The notes: generated by a model from the letters alone, not told the origin. Shown: positions 16,938 to 25,815, counted from the first letter of the stretch. The stretch: DNA of 64,000 bases from Phyllobacterium zundukense (GCF_002764115.1 NZ_CP017940.1:656501-720500), one strand, 5' to 3'. Numbers and translations are program-made.

Positions 16938-18165
16938 CGAACTGATCCGGAATCTCAAAAACCGGAAACCGGGCTACGGACTTGAACAGGCCTTCTATTC
17001 CGATCCGGACTATTACCGCCTCGATATGGAGAACATCTTTTATCGCGACTGGCTGTTCATCGGCCATGACTGCGAAGTGGCGAAGCCGGGCAATTATTTC
17101 ACCCTACAGGTTGGCGACTATCCGGTCGTCATCGTCCGCGACCGCCAGGGACAGATCAGGGCTTTCCACAATTCCTGCCGCCATCGCGGGTCGCGCATCT
17201 GCTCGGCCGAAAAGGGTACGTCGGCGAAACTCGTCTGCCCCTATCACCAGTGGACCTATGAGCTTGACGGCCGCCTGCTGTTCGCCCGCCAGATGGGCGA
17301 TGATTTCGACGCCAGCCAGCACAGCCTGAAGACCGTGCACTGCGAAAGCGTCGGCGGTTATATCTTCATCTGCCTCGCACCAGTCGCACCGGATTTCGGC
17401 CCGACGCGCGCCCTGCTCGAACCATACCTCGCGCCGCATCGCCTGACCGAGACGAAGGTCGCGTTCCAGAGCTCGATCGTTGAAAAGGGCAACTGGAAGC
17501 TCGTCTGGGAAAACAATCGCGAGTGCTATCACTGTGTCGCCAACCACCCGGAACTGTGCAAGACCTTCCCGGAGGCGCCGAGTGTCACGGGCATCCAGGG
17601 ATCAAAGGACGATCCGGAGATCGTCGCGCATTGGGACAAGTGCGAGGCGGCCGGCCTGCCGAGCGTCTTCCGCATCGCCGAGGACGGACAGTACCGTGCG
17701 ACGCGCGTGCCGCTGTTGCGCGATGCCGAGAGCTACACGTTGAGTGGCAAGCGTGCGGTCGGCAGGCAGCTCAGCGATGACGTCAACGCCAAGCACATCG
17801 GTTCGCTGCTGCTCTACCATTACCCGACCACATGGAATCACATCCTCGGCGATCACGCCATCTCGTTCCGCGTGCTACCGCTCGGCCCCAATGAAACGCA
17901 GGTCACCACCAAGTGGCTGGTGCACAAGGATGCGGTGGAAGGCGTCGACTATAATATCGAAGAGCTGACGCATGTCTGGCTCGAGACCAATGATCAGGAT
18001 CGCCGCATCGTCGAAGAAAACGCCTTCGGCATCCGCTCCCCCGCCTATGAGCCCGGCCCGTATTCGGTCGAGCATGAAGGCGGCGTACTGCAGTTCCTCG
18101 AATGGTATGGCAATGCGATGGAGACGCGTCTCTCCGGCGACAAGAAACTCAGCAAGGTAGCGTAA
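16924..18165 (+). CDS. gbcA: Rieske oxygenase alpha subunit, glycine betaine monooxygenase-like
   Basis: A 413-residue Rieske non-haem iron oxygenase. The Rieske [2Fe-2S] ligands are C85, H87, C105 and H108 (CRHRG...CPYHQW). The mononuclear iron site has H203 and H208 in NRECYHCVANH, with E200 where many relatives have the bridging Asp. The family includes GbcA (glycine betaine to dimethylglycine plus formaldehyde) and Stc2 (stachydrine N-demethylase), so the substrate is very likely an N-methylated quaternary amine. The adjacent gene encodes the matching reductase. Its leader holds a cobalamin riboswitch, which is not the usual regulation for this family. Confidence 0.85.
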   Translation: MDIRNELIRNLKNRKPGYGLEQAFYSDPDYYRLDMENIFYRDWLFIGHDCEVAKPGNYFTLQVGDYPVVIVRDRQGQIRAFHNSCRHRGSRICSAEKGTSAKLVCPYHQWTYELDGRLLFARQMGDDFDASQHSLKTVHCESVGGYIFICLAPVAPDFGPTRALLEPYLAPHRLTETKVAFQSSIVEKGNWKLVWENNRECYHCVANHPELCKTFPEAPSVTGIQGSKDDPEIVAHWDKCEAAGLPSVFRIAEDGQYRATRVPLLRDAESYTLSGKRAVGRQLSDDVNAKHIGSLLLYHYPTTWNHILGDHAISFRVLPLGPNETQVTTKWLVHKDAVEGVDYNIEELTHVWLETNDQDRRIVEENAFGIRSPAYEPGPYSVEHEGGVLQFLEWYGNAMETRLSGDKKLSKVA

Positions 18166-19257
18166 ATGAACATGTCGCTTTCTCAGAATTACCCGCACCT
18201 CGACCAGATGCAGCCGTGGAATGACCGGCTGCACCTGCTCGAGTGCCTGTCGATTGTCGAGGAAGCGCCCAATGTGAAGACCTTCACCTTCAGGTCGGAC
18301 AATCAGAACTGGTTCCGCTATGAGCCGGGCCAGTTCATGACTTTCGAACTGCCGGTGCAGCCGGAAGCGGTGCTACGCACCTATACGCTCTCCTCCAGCC
18401 CGTCGCGGCCCTTCACCATCGCCGTGACAGTCAAGGCGCAGGAGGAAAGCATCGGCACACGCTGGATGCTGGATCATCTGACACCCGGCGTGCGGCTCAA
18501 GGCATTCGGCCCGCTTGGCGATTTCTCCATGCGCAAGCATCCCGGCGGGAAGTATTTGTTCATCTCGGCGGGGTCCGGTATCACGCCGATGATGTCGATG
18601 ACCCGCTGGATGCATGATTGCGCACCGCAAAGCGACATCAGTTTCGTCACCTGCGCGCGCCGCCCCAGCGATATCATCTTCCGCAAGGAACTCGAATATC
18701 TCATGAGCTGCATGCCCAACCTGAAGCTCGCCTTCCTCATCAAGGAGCACGAGATGGGGCAGGTCTGGACCGGCATTCGCGGCCGGCTCGAAGCGCCAAA
18801 GCTGCCGCTGCTCTCGCCGGACTTCAAGGACCGGACGATTTTCTGCTGCGGTCCGGAAGGCTTCATGCGCGATGTCCGCACCATGCTGGAAGCATCGGGC
18901 TTCGATATGGCGCATTATCATCAGGAAAGCTTCGGTCCCGCCGCCGAGCCGGTCTTGCCGATGATGGACGACATCTCGACAGAGGTTGTCGAGGCGGCGT
19001 CGACCGTCACATTCTCCATGTCTGGCATGGATGTGCCGTGCGTTGCAGGAGATACGATTTTGAAGGCTGCGCGCGGCGCAGGGATCCGCATTGCCGCAGC
19101 CTGCGAATCCGGCCTTTGCGGCACGTGCAAGGTGATGAAGATTTCCGGTGAAGTCGACATGGATCACAATGGCGGCATTCTCGACGAGGAGATCGACGAG
19201 GGCTATGTCCTCGCCTGCTGCTCCAAGCCGCTCGGCAATGTCGAAATCGAGGCCTGA
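18166..19257 (+). CDS. gbcB: Hybrid-cluster NAD(P)H reductase of the Rieske oxygenase, GbcB-like
   Basis: A 363-residue three-domain reductase: FAD-binding (RTYTLSSSPS, residues ~68-77), NAD(P)-binding (FISAGSGITPMMSM, then FCCGPEGFMRDVR) and a C-terminal plant-type [2Fe-2S] ferredoxin domain (CESGLCGTCKVM plus a later Cys in VLACCSK). It would pass electrons from NAD(P)H to the GbcA-type oxygenase. The start codon immediately follows the gbcA stop, so both are translated from one mRNA. Confidence 0.88.
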   Translation: MNMSLSQNYPHLDQMQPWNDRLHLLECLSIVEEAPNVKTFTFRSDNQNWFRYEPGQFMTFELPVQPEAVLRTYTLSSSPSRPFTIAVTVKAQEESIGTRWMLDHLTPGVRLKAFGPLGDFSMRKHPGGKYLFISAGSGITPMMSMTRWMHDCAPQSDISFVTCARRPSDIIFRKELEYLMSCMPNLKLAFLIKEHEMGQVWTGIRGRLEAPKLPLLSPDFKDRTIFCCGPEGFMRDVRTMLEASGFDMAHYHQESFGPAAEPVLPMMDDISTEVVEAASTVTFSMSGMDVPCVAGDTILKAARGAGIRIAAACESGLCGTCKVMKISGEVDMDHNGGILDEEIDEGYVLACCSKPLGNVEIEA

Positions 19258-19305
19258 GCCAGATATCATTTAATCCGATCGTACGTCTGTGCTAATATCC
19301 AGCAC

Positions 19306-20211
19306 ATGAATTTGCGTTCCGTCGATCTGAATCTCCTCGTCGTGCTGGACGCGCTGCTCGACGAGGCGCACGTCTCGCGCGCTGCGGACCGACTTGGCCT
19401 GTCACAACCGGCAGCATCAAGCGCACTCGAGCGCTGCCGCCATCTCTTCAACGATCCGCTGCTGGAACGCGGCAAGGGCATGATGCGGCTGACGCCAAAG
19501 GCCGAATCGTTGCGCGTGCCGATCAAGAATTTGCTGGCCGAGGTGGAGGCCGTGCTCGATCCACCAGCCATTGATCTGGCGACCTTGCGTCAAACGGTGC
19601 GCGTCGTCATGGCTGATTATCCGGCGGTGGTCATCGTCGGTCCGTTGCATCAGGAGCTGGCGAAGTCGGCTCCCGGCATCGATCTGGTGATCCGGCCCTG
19701 GCATGGTGGCCCTTCCGATGCTCTTGATGGTCTGGCCAAGGGAACGATCGACCTCGCCGCTTCGGTCTTTCCCAAGATTGATGTTTCATTCCGGCGGCAT
19801 GAACTGCTGCAGGAGCATTATGTGGTGATGATGCGCAAGGAGCATCCTGCCGCCGCCGGATTCAATCTTGAAAAGTGGCTGGCGTTTCCGCATGTGCTGG
19901 TCTCGGGCCGCGGTCACACGAGTGGTGCTCTGGACGAGGCGCTTACTGTCTACGGCAAAGAACGCCGCGTCGGTATTGTGGTGCCGAGCTTCCTGATGGT
20001 GCCGCTGCTTCTCGCCCAATCCGACCTGATCGCGATGATCCCGAGCCTCTGCGTGCCAAAGGATGGAGCAAAGAACTTCGCATTGTTCGAGCCGCCGATT
20101 CCCGTCGACGGCTTCGCATTGCATCTGGCCTGGCACGTGCGGCGGGATCAGGATCCCGCAGTGCAGCACGTTGCCGGCATCATTCAGCGGCTGCTCAAAA
20201 CGCCCCGATAA
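19306..20211 (+). CDS. LysR family transcriptional regulator
   Basis: A 301-residue regulator. Residues 1-62 form the LysR winged helix (VDLNLLVVLDALLDEAHVSRAADRLGLSQPAASSALERCRHLF). The remainder is the substrate-binding-like effector domain, most similar in layout to the NodD/PbuR-type subgroup. It lies 48 bases behind gbcB on the same strand and converges on purU, ending two bases before it. It may control gbcAB or the mocDEF operon. No strong Shine-Dalgarno precedes the ATG at 19306. Confidence 0.9.
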   Translation: MNLRSVDLNLLVVLDALLDEAHVSRAADRLGLSQPAASSALERCRHLFNDPLLERGKGMMRLTPKAESLRVPIKNLLAEVEAVLDPPAIDLATLRQTVRVVMADYPAVVIVGPLHQELAKSAPGIDLVIRPWHGGPSDALDGLAKGTIDLAASVFPKIDVSFRRHELLQEHYVVMMRKEHPAAAGFNLEKWLAFPHVLVSGRGHTSGALDEALTVYGKERRVGIVVPSFLMVPLLLAQSDLIAMIPSLCVPKDGAKNFALFEPPIPVDGFALHLAWHVRRDQDPAVQHVAGIIQRLLKTPR

Positions 20212-20213
20212 CG

Positions 20214-21110
20214 TCAGAACACCACGGTCTTATGACCGTTGAGCATGACACGGGATTCGAGGTGCTTCTTCACCGCCCGTGCCAGCACCCGGCTTTCGAT
20301 GTCGCGGCCGGTGGCAACGAAATCCTCGGCGCTCATCGCATGGCTGACCCGTTCGGTCTCCTGCTCGATGATCGGACCTTCATCGAGATCCGGGGTGACG
20401 TAGTGCGCCGTCGCGCCGATCAGCTTGACCCCGCGCTCGAAGGCCTGGTGATAGGGCTTGGCCCCCTTGAAGCTGGGCAGGAAGGAGTGGTGGATGTTGA
20501 TCACCTTGCCGAACAGCCGTTTCGACAGGTTGTCGGACAGCACCTGCATGTAGCGGGCGAGGATGACGAGGTCGGCGCCGGTGTCCTTGACGATCTGCAG
20601 CAGCGCCTCTTCCTGCTCCTTCTTGGTGTCCCTGGAAACGGGGAGCACATGGTAGGGGATGCCCTCGTGCTCGGCAAAGCGGCGGCTGTCCTCGTGGTTG
20701 GAGACGATGGCCGCGACATCGGCATCGAGCCAGCCCACCTTGATCTGGTAGATCAGGTGCAACAGGGCATGGTCGAACTTCGACACCATGATGATGATCT
20801 TCGGCTTCTTCGACTGGTCGACCAGGGTGGTCTTCATGTCGAAGCGATCAATCGACGGTTTCAGGCTGCGTTCGATATCGTCTTTGACGATCGCTTCCGG
20901 CGTGGTGAAAGCAATGCGCATGAAGAAACGGTTTGTCTGCCGGTCCCAGAACTGGTTGCTCTCGGCAATATTGGCGCCAGTACCGGCGAGCTCGGTCGTC
21001 ACCGAGGCGACAATGCCGGGCCTGTCTTCGCAGGACAGGGTGAGCACGAAGCGATGTGCATGTTCTGCTGCCTTGGCTGCGGTTGAATGGTTCAGGGGCT
21101 GGTGATCCAT
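20214..21110 (-). CDS. purU: Formyltetrahydrofolate deformylase
   Basis: A 298-residue enzyme hydrolysing 10-formyl-THF to formate and THF. The N-terminal ACT domain (LTLSCEDRPGIVASVTTELAG) is followed by the formyl-transferase fold with INIHHSFLPSFKGAKPYHQAFERGVKLIGATAHYV, which holds the catalytic His and the later Asp in PDLDEGPI. It is the last gene of a left-pointing operon behind mocDEF and the PanB-like gene, three bases after the latter. purU genes commonly accompany N-demethylation clusters, where they regenerate free THF. Confidence 0.94.
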   Translation of the reverse strand: MDHQPLNHSTAAKAAEHAHRFVLTLSCEDRPGIVASVTTELAGTGANIAESNQFWDRQTNRFFMRIAFTTPEAIVKDDIERSLKPSIDRFDMKTTLVDQSKKPKIIIMVSKFDHALLHLIYQIKVGWLDADVAAIVSNHEDSRRFAEHEGIPYHVLPVSRDTKKEQEEALLQIVKDTGADLVILARYMQVLSDNLSKRLFGKVINIHHSFLPSFKGAKPYHQAFERGVKLIGATAHYVTPDLDEGPIIEQETERVSHAMSAEDFVATGRDIESRVLARAVKKHLESRVMLNGHKTVVF

Positions 21111-21113
21111 AGG

Positions 21114-21911
21114 CTAAACTCCAGGAAGCTCTTTCAGAAAACGGTCCAGTTCGTCACGGGGAATTCCAACCACATGTTCGGGCCCCGGATAGTTTTGCGC
21201 GTGCACATCTGCGACAAACTCGGAGAAGGCTGCGACTCTCTCCTGCTGCAGGCGGTCATATTCGGAGGTAAAGTTGCGATAGACCTTGGCATGACGCGGA
21301 TAATGGCCGCGATTTGAGCCGAGGACATCCTGCGCAAACAGATATTGCGCATCGCAGCCTGTACCCGCACCCATCGAGATCATGAACATCGACGTCCGTT
21401 CGGAAATGGCACTCGCGACGTCGACGGGAACGACCTCGATTTCTGCGGCAAAGGCGCCGGCCTCTTCCAGTGCCTTTGTCTGTCGCCAGATTTCCAGCGC
21501 GCTTTGCGCCGTCTTGCCGACAGCCTTGAAGCCACCGGTCCAGGTTGCCTTTGACGGGATCAGCCCAACATGGCCGCAAACCGGAATGCCCTCATCGCGC
21601 ATCCGGCGCACGGTTGCGAGGCTCGCAGCGCAATAGACCGCGTCGCCACCCGCGCGCAGCGAATTGAATGCGGCGCGCAGATAGTCTTCGGCTGTGATGA
21701 AATCCCCATATTCGAGGCCAGGGAATGTAAAAGCCGAGGGTGCGGCGTCGCGAAACTCCGGCGTGAGCAGTGCCGGCGGCACCGACAGCATGTCGACACG
21801 GGCGCGTTCGGCCGCTTCCGCTTCTTCCAGCGTTTCCACGCGCAGCATCGTCAATTGACGGCGGCCCTTCAACGCGAGGATGTCCGCCACCGTAGGTCGT
21901 TTGCTGGCCAT
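21114..21911 (-). CDS. Divergent ketopantoate hydroxymethyltransferase-like (PanB family) protein
   Basis: A 265-residue PanB-superfamily protein. The C-terminal two thirds match PanB: VCGHVGLIPS, a GG(F/Y)K segment, EAGAF-EIEVVPVD, MGAGTGCDAQYL and RGHYPRHAKVYRNF. The N-terminal metal site of true PanB is missing: where PanB has VGDSLG and ADLPF this protein has MLSVPPALL and FTFPG, and the KIEGG Glu is absent. It is therefore probably not a pantothenate enzyme; a different one-carbon or aldol-type reaction is possible. It lies between mocF and purU in one operon (gaps of 12 and 3 bases). Confidence 0.75.
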   Translation of the reverse strand: MASKRPTVADILALKGRRQLTMLRVETLEEAEAAERARVDMLSVPPALLTPEFRDAAPSAFTFPGLEYGDFITAEDYLRAAFNSLRAGGDAVYCAASLATVRRMRDEGIPVCGHVGLIPSKATWTGGFKAVGKTAQSALEIWRQTKALEEAGAFAAEIEVVPVDVASAISERTSMFMISMGAGTGCDAQYLFAQDVLGSNRGHYPRHAKVYRNFTSEYDRLQQERVAAFSEFVADVHAQNYPGPEHVVGIPRDELDRFLKELPGV

Positions 21912-21923
21912 TTCCTGTCCTGT

Positions 21924-23168
21924 CTATGCTGCGAGCAATGTTTTGAGCTTTACGTCCGATGCCGCAAGCTGGATGGGGTCGGGCTTGGCGCTGCGAGCAA
22001 TGAGCATCTCGGCAAGCCTTATGTCCTTTGCGACCGTGTTGCCGGGGCCGATGCCGCTGGCTGCCACGAGCCGGCCGTCGCTGGCGAGATGAAACAGAAT
22101 GAAGGCGCCGTCACCGAGGTCACGGCGGATGGTCTGCGTGCCCTCGTCGGAAAGGCCCGCGACCTGAAGGCCAAGCTCATATTGATCCGACCAGAACCAG
22201 GGAACGGCCTGGTGCGGTTCAAGCGCGCCGAGCATGTTGCGGGCCGCCAATGCACCCTGTTCCTGGGCATTGCGCCAGGCTTCGAGCCGCACACGGCGTC
22301 CGCCATAGATGGCAAGCGGGAAGGCGCAGCAATCGCCAGCCGCGAAAATATCGGGGTCGCTGGTCTGCAGCCATTCATTGACGACAATGCCGTTGCCGGT
22401 TTCGAGACCGGATGCTTCCGCCAGCGCCGTGACCGGCGTGGCACCAATGCCTATCACGGCCAGGTCAGCCGCGATGACATCGCCGTTTGAAAGTGTGATG
22501 GAGGCATAATTCGCGGTGTCAGCAATGGAGACAATTCCGGTATTGCAGCGGATGGTGACACCTTCATCCCGGTGACGTGTATCGATAACGCGAGCGATTT
22601 CCTCCGGAACGCCGCGCATCATGATACGGGCTTGCGCCTCAATCACCGTCACGTTGGCGCCGCGCTTGCGGGCGCTTGCCGCAAGTTCGAGCCCGATGAA
22701 GCCACCACCGACAATGACGATCCGCGCGCCCGGCTGAAACCGCGTACGGATGGCAAGTGCGTCGTCGAAACTGCGCAGCGTGACGCAATGTTTGCTGTCT
22801 TTGGCAAGGGGCAGGGCACGGGGAACCGCTCCGGTCGCGAGCAACAGCCGGTCGTAAGGGATCTGGCGGCTGTCATCGAGAACGACCTTTTTTTCTGAAC
22901 GGCTTATCGCCGACACTGTGGATTTGCCGACGAAGTCGATGCGCTTATCTTTAAACTGGTCTCCGCCAGCGATCGTTCTCGGCAGCGGGTGGTCGTCGGA
23001 AACCATGGCTTCCTTTGAAAGCGGCGGGCGCTCATAGGGCAGGTGCTTTTCGGTCCCTACCAGTGTAACCGGTCCCTCATAGCCACTCTCCCTCAAGGCG
23101 AAGGCAGCGCGTGCTCCGCATTCGCCGGCGCCGACGATGACCATTCCGCCCAGACTTGCGCTTGTCAT
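21924..23168 (-). CDS. mocF: NAD(P)H:ferredoxin reductase (MocF-like)
   Basis: A 414-residue FAD-dependent ferredoxin reductase. It begins with the dinucleotide-binding IVGAGECGARAAFALR (residues ~11-26), has LPYERPPLSKE typical of oxygenase-coupled reductases, a second Rossmann motif IVGGGFIGLELAAS in the middle, and FAAGDCCAFPL near residue 280. It would reduce the MocE-type Rieske ferredoxin. An in-frame TTG start nine bases upstream would overlap mocE; I take the ATG at 23168. The symbol reflects the mocD-mocE-mocF order; function is inferred from family. Confidence 0.85.
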   Translation of the reverse strand: MTSASLGGMVIVGAGECGARAAFALRESGYEGPVTLVGTEKHLPYERPPLSKEAMVSDDHPLPRTIAGGDQFKDKRIDFVGKSTVSAISRSEKKVVLDDSRQIPYDRLLLATGAVPRALPLAKDSKHCVTLRSFDDALAIRTRFQPGARIVIVGGGFIGLELAASARKRGANVTVIEAQARIMMRGVPEEIARVIDTRHRDEGVTIRCNTGIVSIADTANYASITLSNGDVIAADLAVIGIGATPVTALAEASGLETGNGIVVNEWLQTSDPDIFAAGDCCAFPLAIYGGRRVRLEAWRNAQEQGALAARNMLGALEPHQAVPWFWSDQYELGLQVAGLSDEGTQTIRRDLGDGAFILFHLASDGRLVAASGIGPGNTVAKDIRLAEMLIARSAKPDPIQLAASDVKLKTLLAA

Positions 23169-23173
23169 GGCGG

Positions 23174-23488
23174 TCAACCGAGCTGGATGAGGACTTTACC
23201 GGCCTCGACCTTGACCGGATAAGTCTTGAGGTTAACGCAGACCGGCGCGCCCTTGGCTTCGCCAGTCTTGTAATTGAACCGGCCGTTGTGCTTGGGGCAT
23301 TCGATGATCTCGTCCATCACCAGGCCATCGGCCAGGTGGATATGCTCGTGGGTGCATAGGCCGTCCGTGGCAAAGAACTCGTCGTCGGGACTGCGATAGA
23401 TCGCAAAGGTGCGCCCGGCATGGTCAAAGCGCATGACGTCTTCTTCATCGATGTCTTCGGAGGTGCATGCCTCTATCCAGTTGCTCAT
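23174..23488 (-). CDS. mocE: MocE-like Rieske-type ferredoxin
   Basis: A 104-residue Rieske ferredoxin. The cluster ligands are C45, H47, C64 and H67 (CTHEH...CPKHNGRF). Such ferredoxins carry electrons to a terminal oxygenase. It sits between the desaturase-like MocD gene and the reductase gene, the order of the rhizopine mocDEF genes. GGGAGG lies at good spacing for the ATG at 23488; another ATG two codons upstream is too close to it. Confidence 0.9.
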   Translation of the reverse strand: MSNWIEACTSEDIDEEDVMRFDHAGRTFAIYRSPDDEFFATDGLCTHEHIHLADGLVMDEIIECPKHNGRFNYKTGEAKGAPVCVNLKTYPVKVEAGKVLIQLG

Positions 23489-23512
23489 ACTCATTCCTCC
23501 CTGGTGTGGTTA

Positions 23513-24616
23513 TTATTCGGCCGCTGCTGACACCGGTTCGCTGTGGAATTCCTCGCGATAGGGCTTTGCCGTTGGCGGCAGTTTACGCTTGAGGAAATAA
23601 TCCTCGTTGCGCAGCTGGCGCAGGAATGCGGGCAGCATTTCGCGGTAACCGTGCAGGATGGATGGGTTTGCCGCAGGCAGGTCGTGCTTGATCATCGCAT
23701 GCAGCTGTGGGAGCGCGTGGTAAGGCACCATCGGAAACATATGATGCTCCACATGGTAATTCATGTTCCAGTAGATGAACCGGCTGACGGGGTTCATGAG
23801 AACAGTACGGCTGTTGAGCCGGTGATCGGTGACGTTGTCGGCCAGCCCGCCATGCTGCAGCAGGCCGGTAAGCACATGATGCCAGGCTCCATAGAGCCGC
23901 GGCAGCCCGACCAGCACCAGTGGCAGGATCGATCCCATATAGATCGACAGGGCAATGGTAACCGCATAGATAGCGGCCCAGATACGGGCAATTTGCACCA
24001 CGCGGGGCTGTTCCTGCTCGGGAATGAAGGTCTTTTCTTCCGCGCTGACGATGCCCAGCGTATTGCGGACGAGGTCGCTCACGGCATGCCAGACGTCGAG
24101 AATACCGAAGAAATTCAACAGGACACGCAAAAGGTCAGGCGGACGCATCACCGCGATTTCCGGATCACGGCCAACGATGACCGTATCCGTGTGATGGCGC
24201 GTATGGCTCCAGCGCCAGGTGACGGGATTGCGCATGATCATGAAGCAGGCGATCTCGTAGACCGCATCATTCATCCAGCGGGTCTTGAATGCCGTGCCGT
24301 GGCCGCATTCGTGCCAGCGGCTGTCGGATGCAGAGCCATAAAGGACGCCATAGGCAAGGAAGAACGGCACGCAGAGCCATGTGCCCCAGAAATAAACGCC
24401 GAGGCCAGCGAAGACGACCATGCTGCCGAGCCAGATCGCCGTGTCGCGGATTGCCGGGCCATCGGAACGCTTCATCAGCTCTTTCATCTGCTTGCGCGGA
24501 ATATCGGTGTGATACCATTCCGCGGCGGCAAGGCCTGACTCAACGGCCAACCGGGAGTCACGGCCGATAAGGCTGTAATCGCGCTTGGTTGGTGCGGTGA
24601 GTGCGGCTGTATTCAT
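23513..24616 (-). CDS. mocD: MocD-like membrane-bound di-iron oxygenase (fatty acid desaturase family)
   Basis: A 367-residue membrane protein of the fatty acid desaturase superfamily. The three His boxes are complete: HECGH (H102/H106), HTRHH (H138, H141, H142) and YHVEHH (H288, H291, H292); membrane helices lie at ~58-95 and ~205-245. MocD is required in rhizobia for using 3-O-methyl-scyllo-inosamine but not scyllo-inosamine, which points to methyl removal. The start at 24616 has GGGAGG eight bases upstream; earlier in-frame starts are rejected. It leads the mocDEF-panB-like-purU operon and is divergent from the LacI gene. Confidence 0.82.
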   Translation of the reverse strand: MNTAALTAPTKRDYSLIGRDSRLAVESGLAAAEWYHTDIPRKQMKELMKRSDGPAIRDTAIWLGSMVVFAGLGVYFWGTWLCVPFFLAYGVLYGSASDSRWHECGHGTAFKTRWMNDAVYEIACFMIMRNPVTWRWSHTRHHTDTVIVGRDPEIAVMRPPDLLRVLLNFFGILDVWHAVSDLVRNTLGIVSAEEKTFIPEQEQPRVVQIARIWAAIYAVTIALSIYMGSILPLVLVGLPRLYGAWHHVLTGLLQHGGLADNVTDHRLNSRTVLMNPVSRFIYWNMNYHVEHHMFPMVPYHALPQLHAMIKHDLPAANPSILHGYREMLPAFLRQLRNEDYFLKRKLPPTAKPYREEFHSEPVSAAAE

Positions 24617-24717
24617 GCGAGACCTCCCAGTCATGCAGCGGAGAGGGGTTCTTTCCTTCCGGCTGAATGGCGGGGATACTACGCTTGCGCACAACCCTCC
24701 TCAATCTAGGATGACAA

Positions 24718-24770
24718 AATTCTATCATTTTCAATCAAGGATTGGTAGAATTGAATGATAGATTCTATCA
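24718..24770. promoter_or_regulatory. Candidate LacI-family operator in the mocD-lacI divergent promoter
   Basis: A perfect 15-base palindrome, TGATAGATTCTATCA, lies at 24756-24770, 13 bases before the LacI-type start. A second copy of one half, AATTCTATCATT (24718-24729), lies 27 bases before it, towards mocD, and is the near reverse complement of AATGATAGATT (24754-24764). A related pair TCTATCA-gaaa-TGATAG occurs at 25988-26004 upstream of the IolI-like gene. Symmetry and recurrence suggest these are sites for the LacI-type protein encoded here. Confidence 0.6.
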
Positions 24771-24783
24771 TGGAGTGCATAAG

Positions 24784-25815
24784 GTGGCGAACAGGCCGAC
24801 AATTGCCGATCTGGCGCGCGAGTCAGGGGTGAGTGTCGCGACGGTGGACCGGGTTTTGAACAACCGGTTGCCGGTGCGCGAGGAGACGGCGCGACGGGTT
24901 TACGAAGCCGCCAACAGCATTGGCTATCATGCGGCCGGGCTGATCCGCCAGCGCATGCGGCAGGAGCTGCCGGAGTACAGGCTGGGCTTTCTGCTGCAGA
25001 AGCCCGGCCATCATTTCTATCAGGAATTTGCGCGGGAGATCGAAAACGCCGTTGCCCAGGCACCGCATTTTCGTGGCGTTCCTGCGATAGAATTCTGCGC
25101 GTCGCAGTCGCCGGACGAGATCGTGACCAAGCTGAAATCGCTGGCCGGACGCTGCCGTTCCATCGGTCTTGTTGCTCCCGACCACCCGTCGATCACGGCG
25201 GCGGTGGATGAACTCAAAGGGAAAGACATCCCGGTTTTCTCGCTGCTTTCGGATTTTGCGGCGGGCGTTCGCGAAGGTTATGTCGGCGTGAATAATCGCA
25301 AGGCCGGGCGCACAGCCGCCTGGATGATCGCAAAAGCCGCACGAAAACCCGGAAAAGTCGCGATTTTTGTCGGAAGCCACCGCTTTCATGGCCATGAACT
25401 GCGCGAAATCGGGTTTCGCGCCTTCTTCCGCGAAGAAGCGCCGGAATTCACCGTGCTCGACACGATGGTCAATCTGGAAACGCGCCAGATTACAAACGAA
25501 GCCATGTCAGAGCTGCTTCGCCGCCACCCGGATCTTGCCGGCTGCTATGTGGCGGGCGGCGGCATGGAGGGCGCGATCGCCGCAACGCGCGAGGCGCAAA
25601 TGGAACAGCCACCAGTGATGATCGTCAATGAAATCACGCCGGAATCGCGGGCGGCGCTGGCTGATAATATCGTCACCATGGCCATCGCGACGCCGCTGCC
25701 ACGCCTCTGCCGGGAACTCACCGAACTGATGGGCCATGCCATCGAGCGCGGCGCTGCTAATGCCCCCGGCCAGACGTTCCTGCCCTTCGACATCTACCTG
25801 CCGGAAAATATCTGA
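24784..25815 (+). CDS. LacI family transcriptional regulator
   Basis: A 343-residue regulator. The LacI helix-turn-helix is at the very N terminus (RPTIADLARESGVSVATVDRVLNNR, with VLNNR as hinge contact), followed by a periplasmic-binding-protein-like effector domain. The GTG at 24784 is chosen because it places the HTH at residue ~5 as in other LacI proteins and has GGAG eight bases upstream; a TTG 42 bases earlier lies within the palindromic operator. It is divergent from mocD and upstream of the IolI-like gene, and may respond to a cyclitol or sugar phosphate. Confidence 0.9.
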   Translation: MANRPTIADLARESGVSVATVDRVLNNRLPVREETARRVYEAANSIGYHAAGLIRQRMRQELPEYRLGFLLQKPGHHFYQEFAREIENAVAQAPHFRGVPAIEFCASQSPDEIVTKLKSLAGRCRSIGLVAPDHPSITAAVDELKGKDIPVFSLLSDFAAGVREGYVGVNNRKAGRTAAWMIAKAARKPGKVAIFVGSHRFHGHELREIGFRAFFREEAPEFTVLDTMVNLETRQITNEAMSELLRRHPDLAGCYVAGGGMEGAIAATREAQMEQPPVMIVNEITPESRAALADNIVTMAIATPLPRLCRELTELMGHAIERGAANAPGQTFLPFDIYLPENI

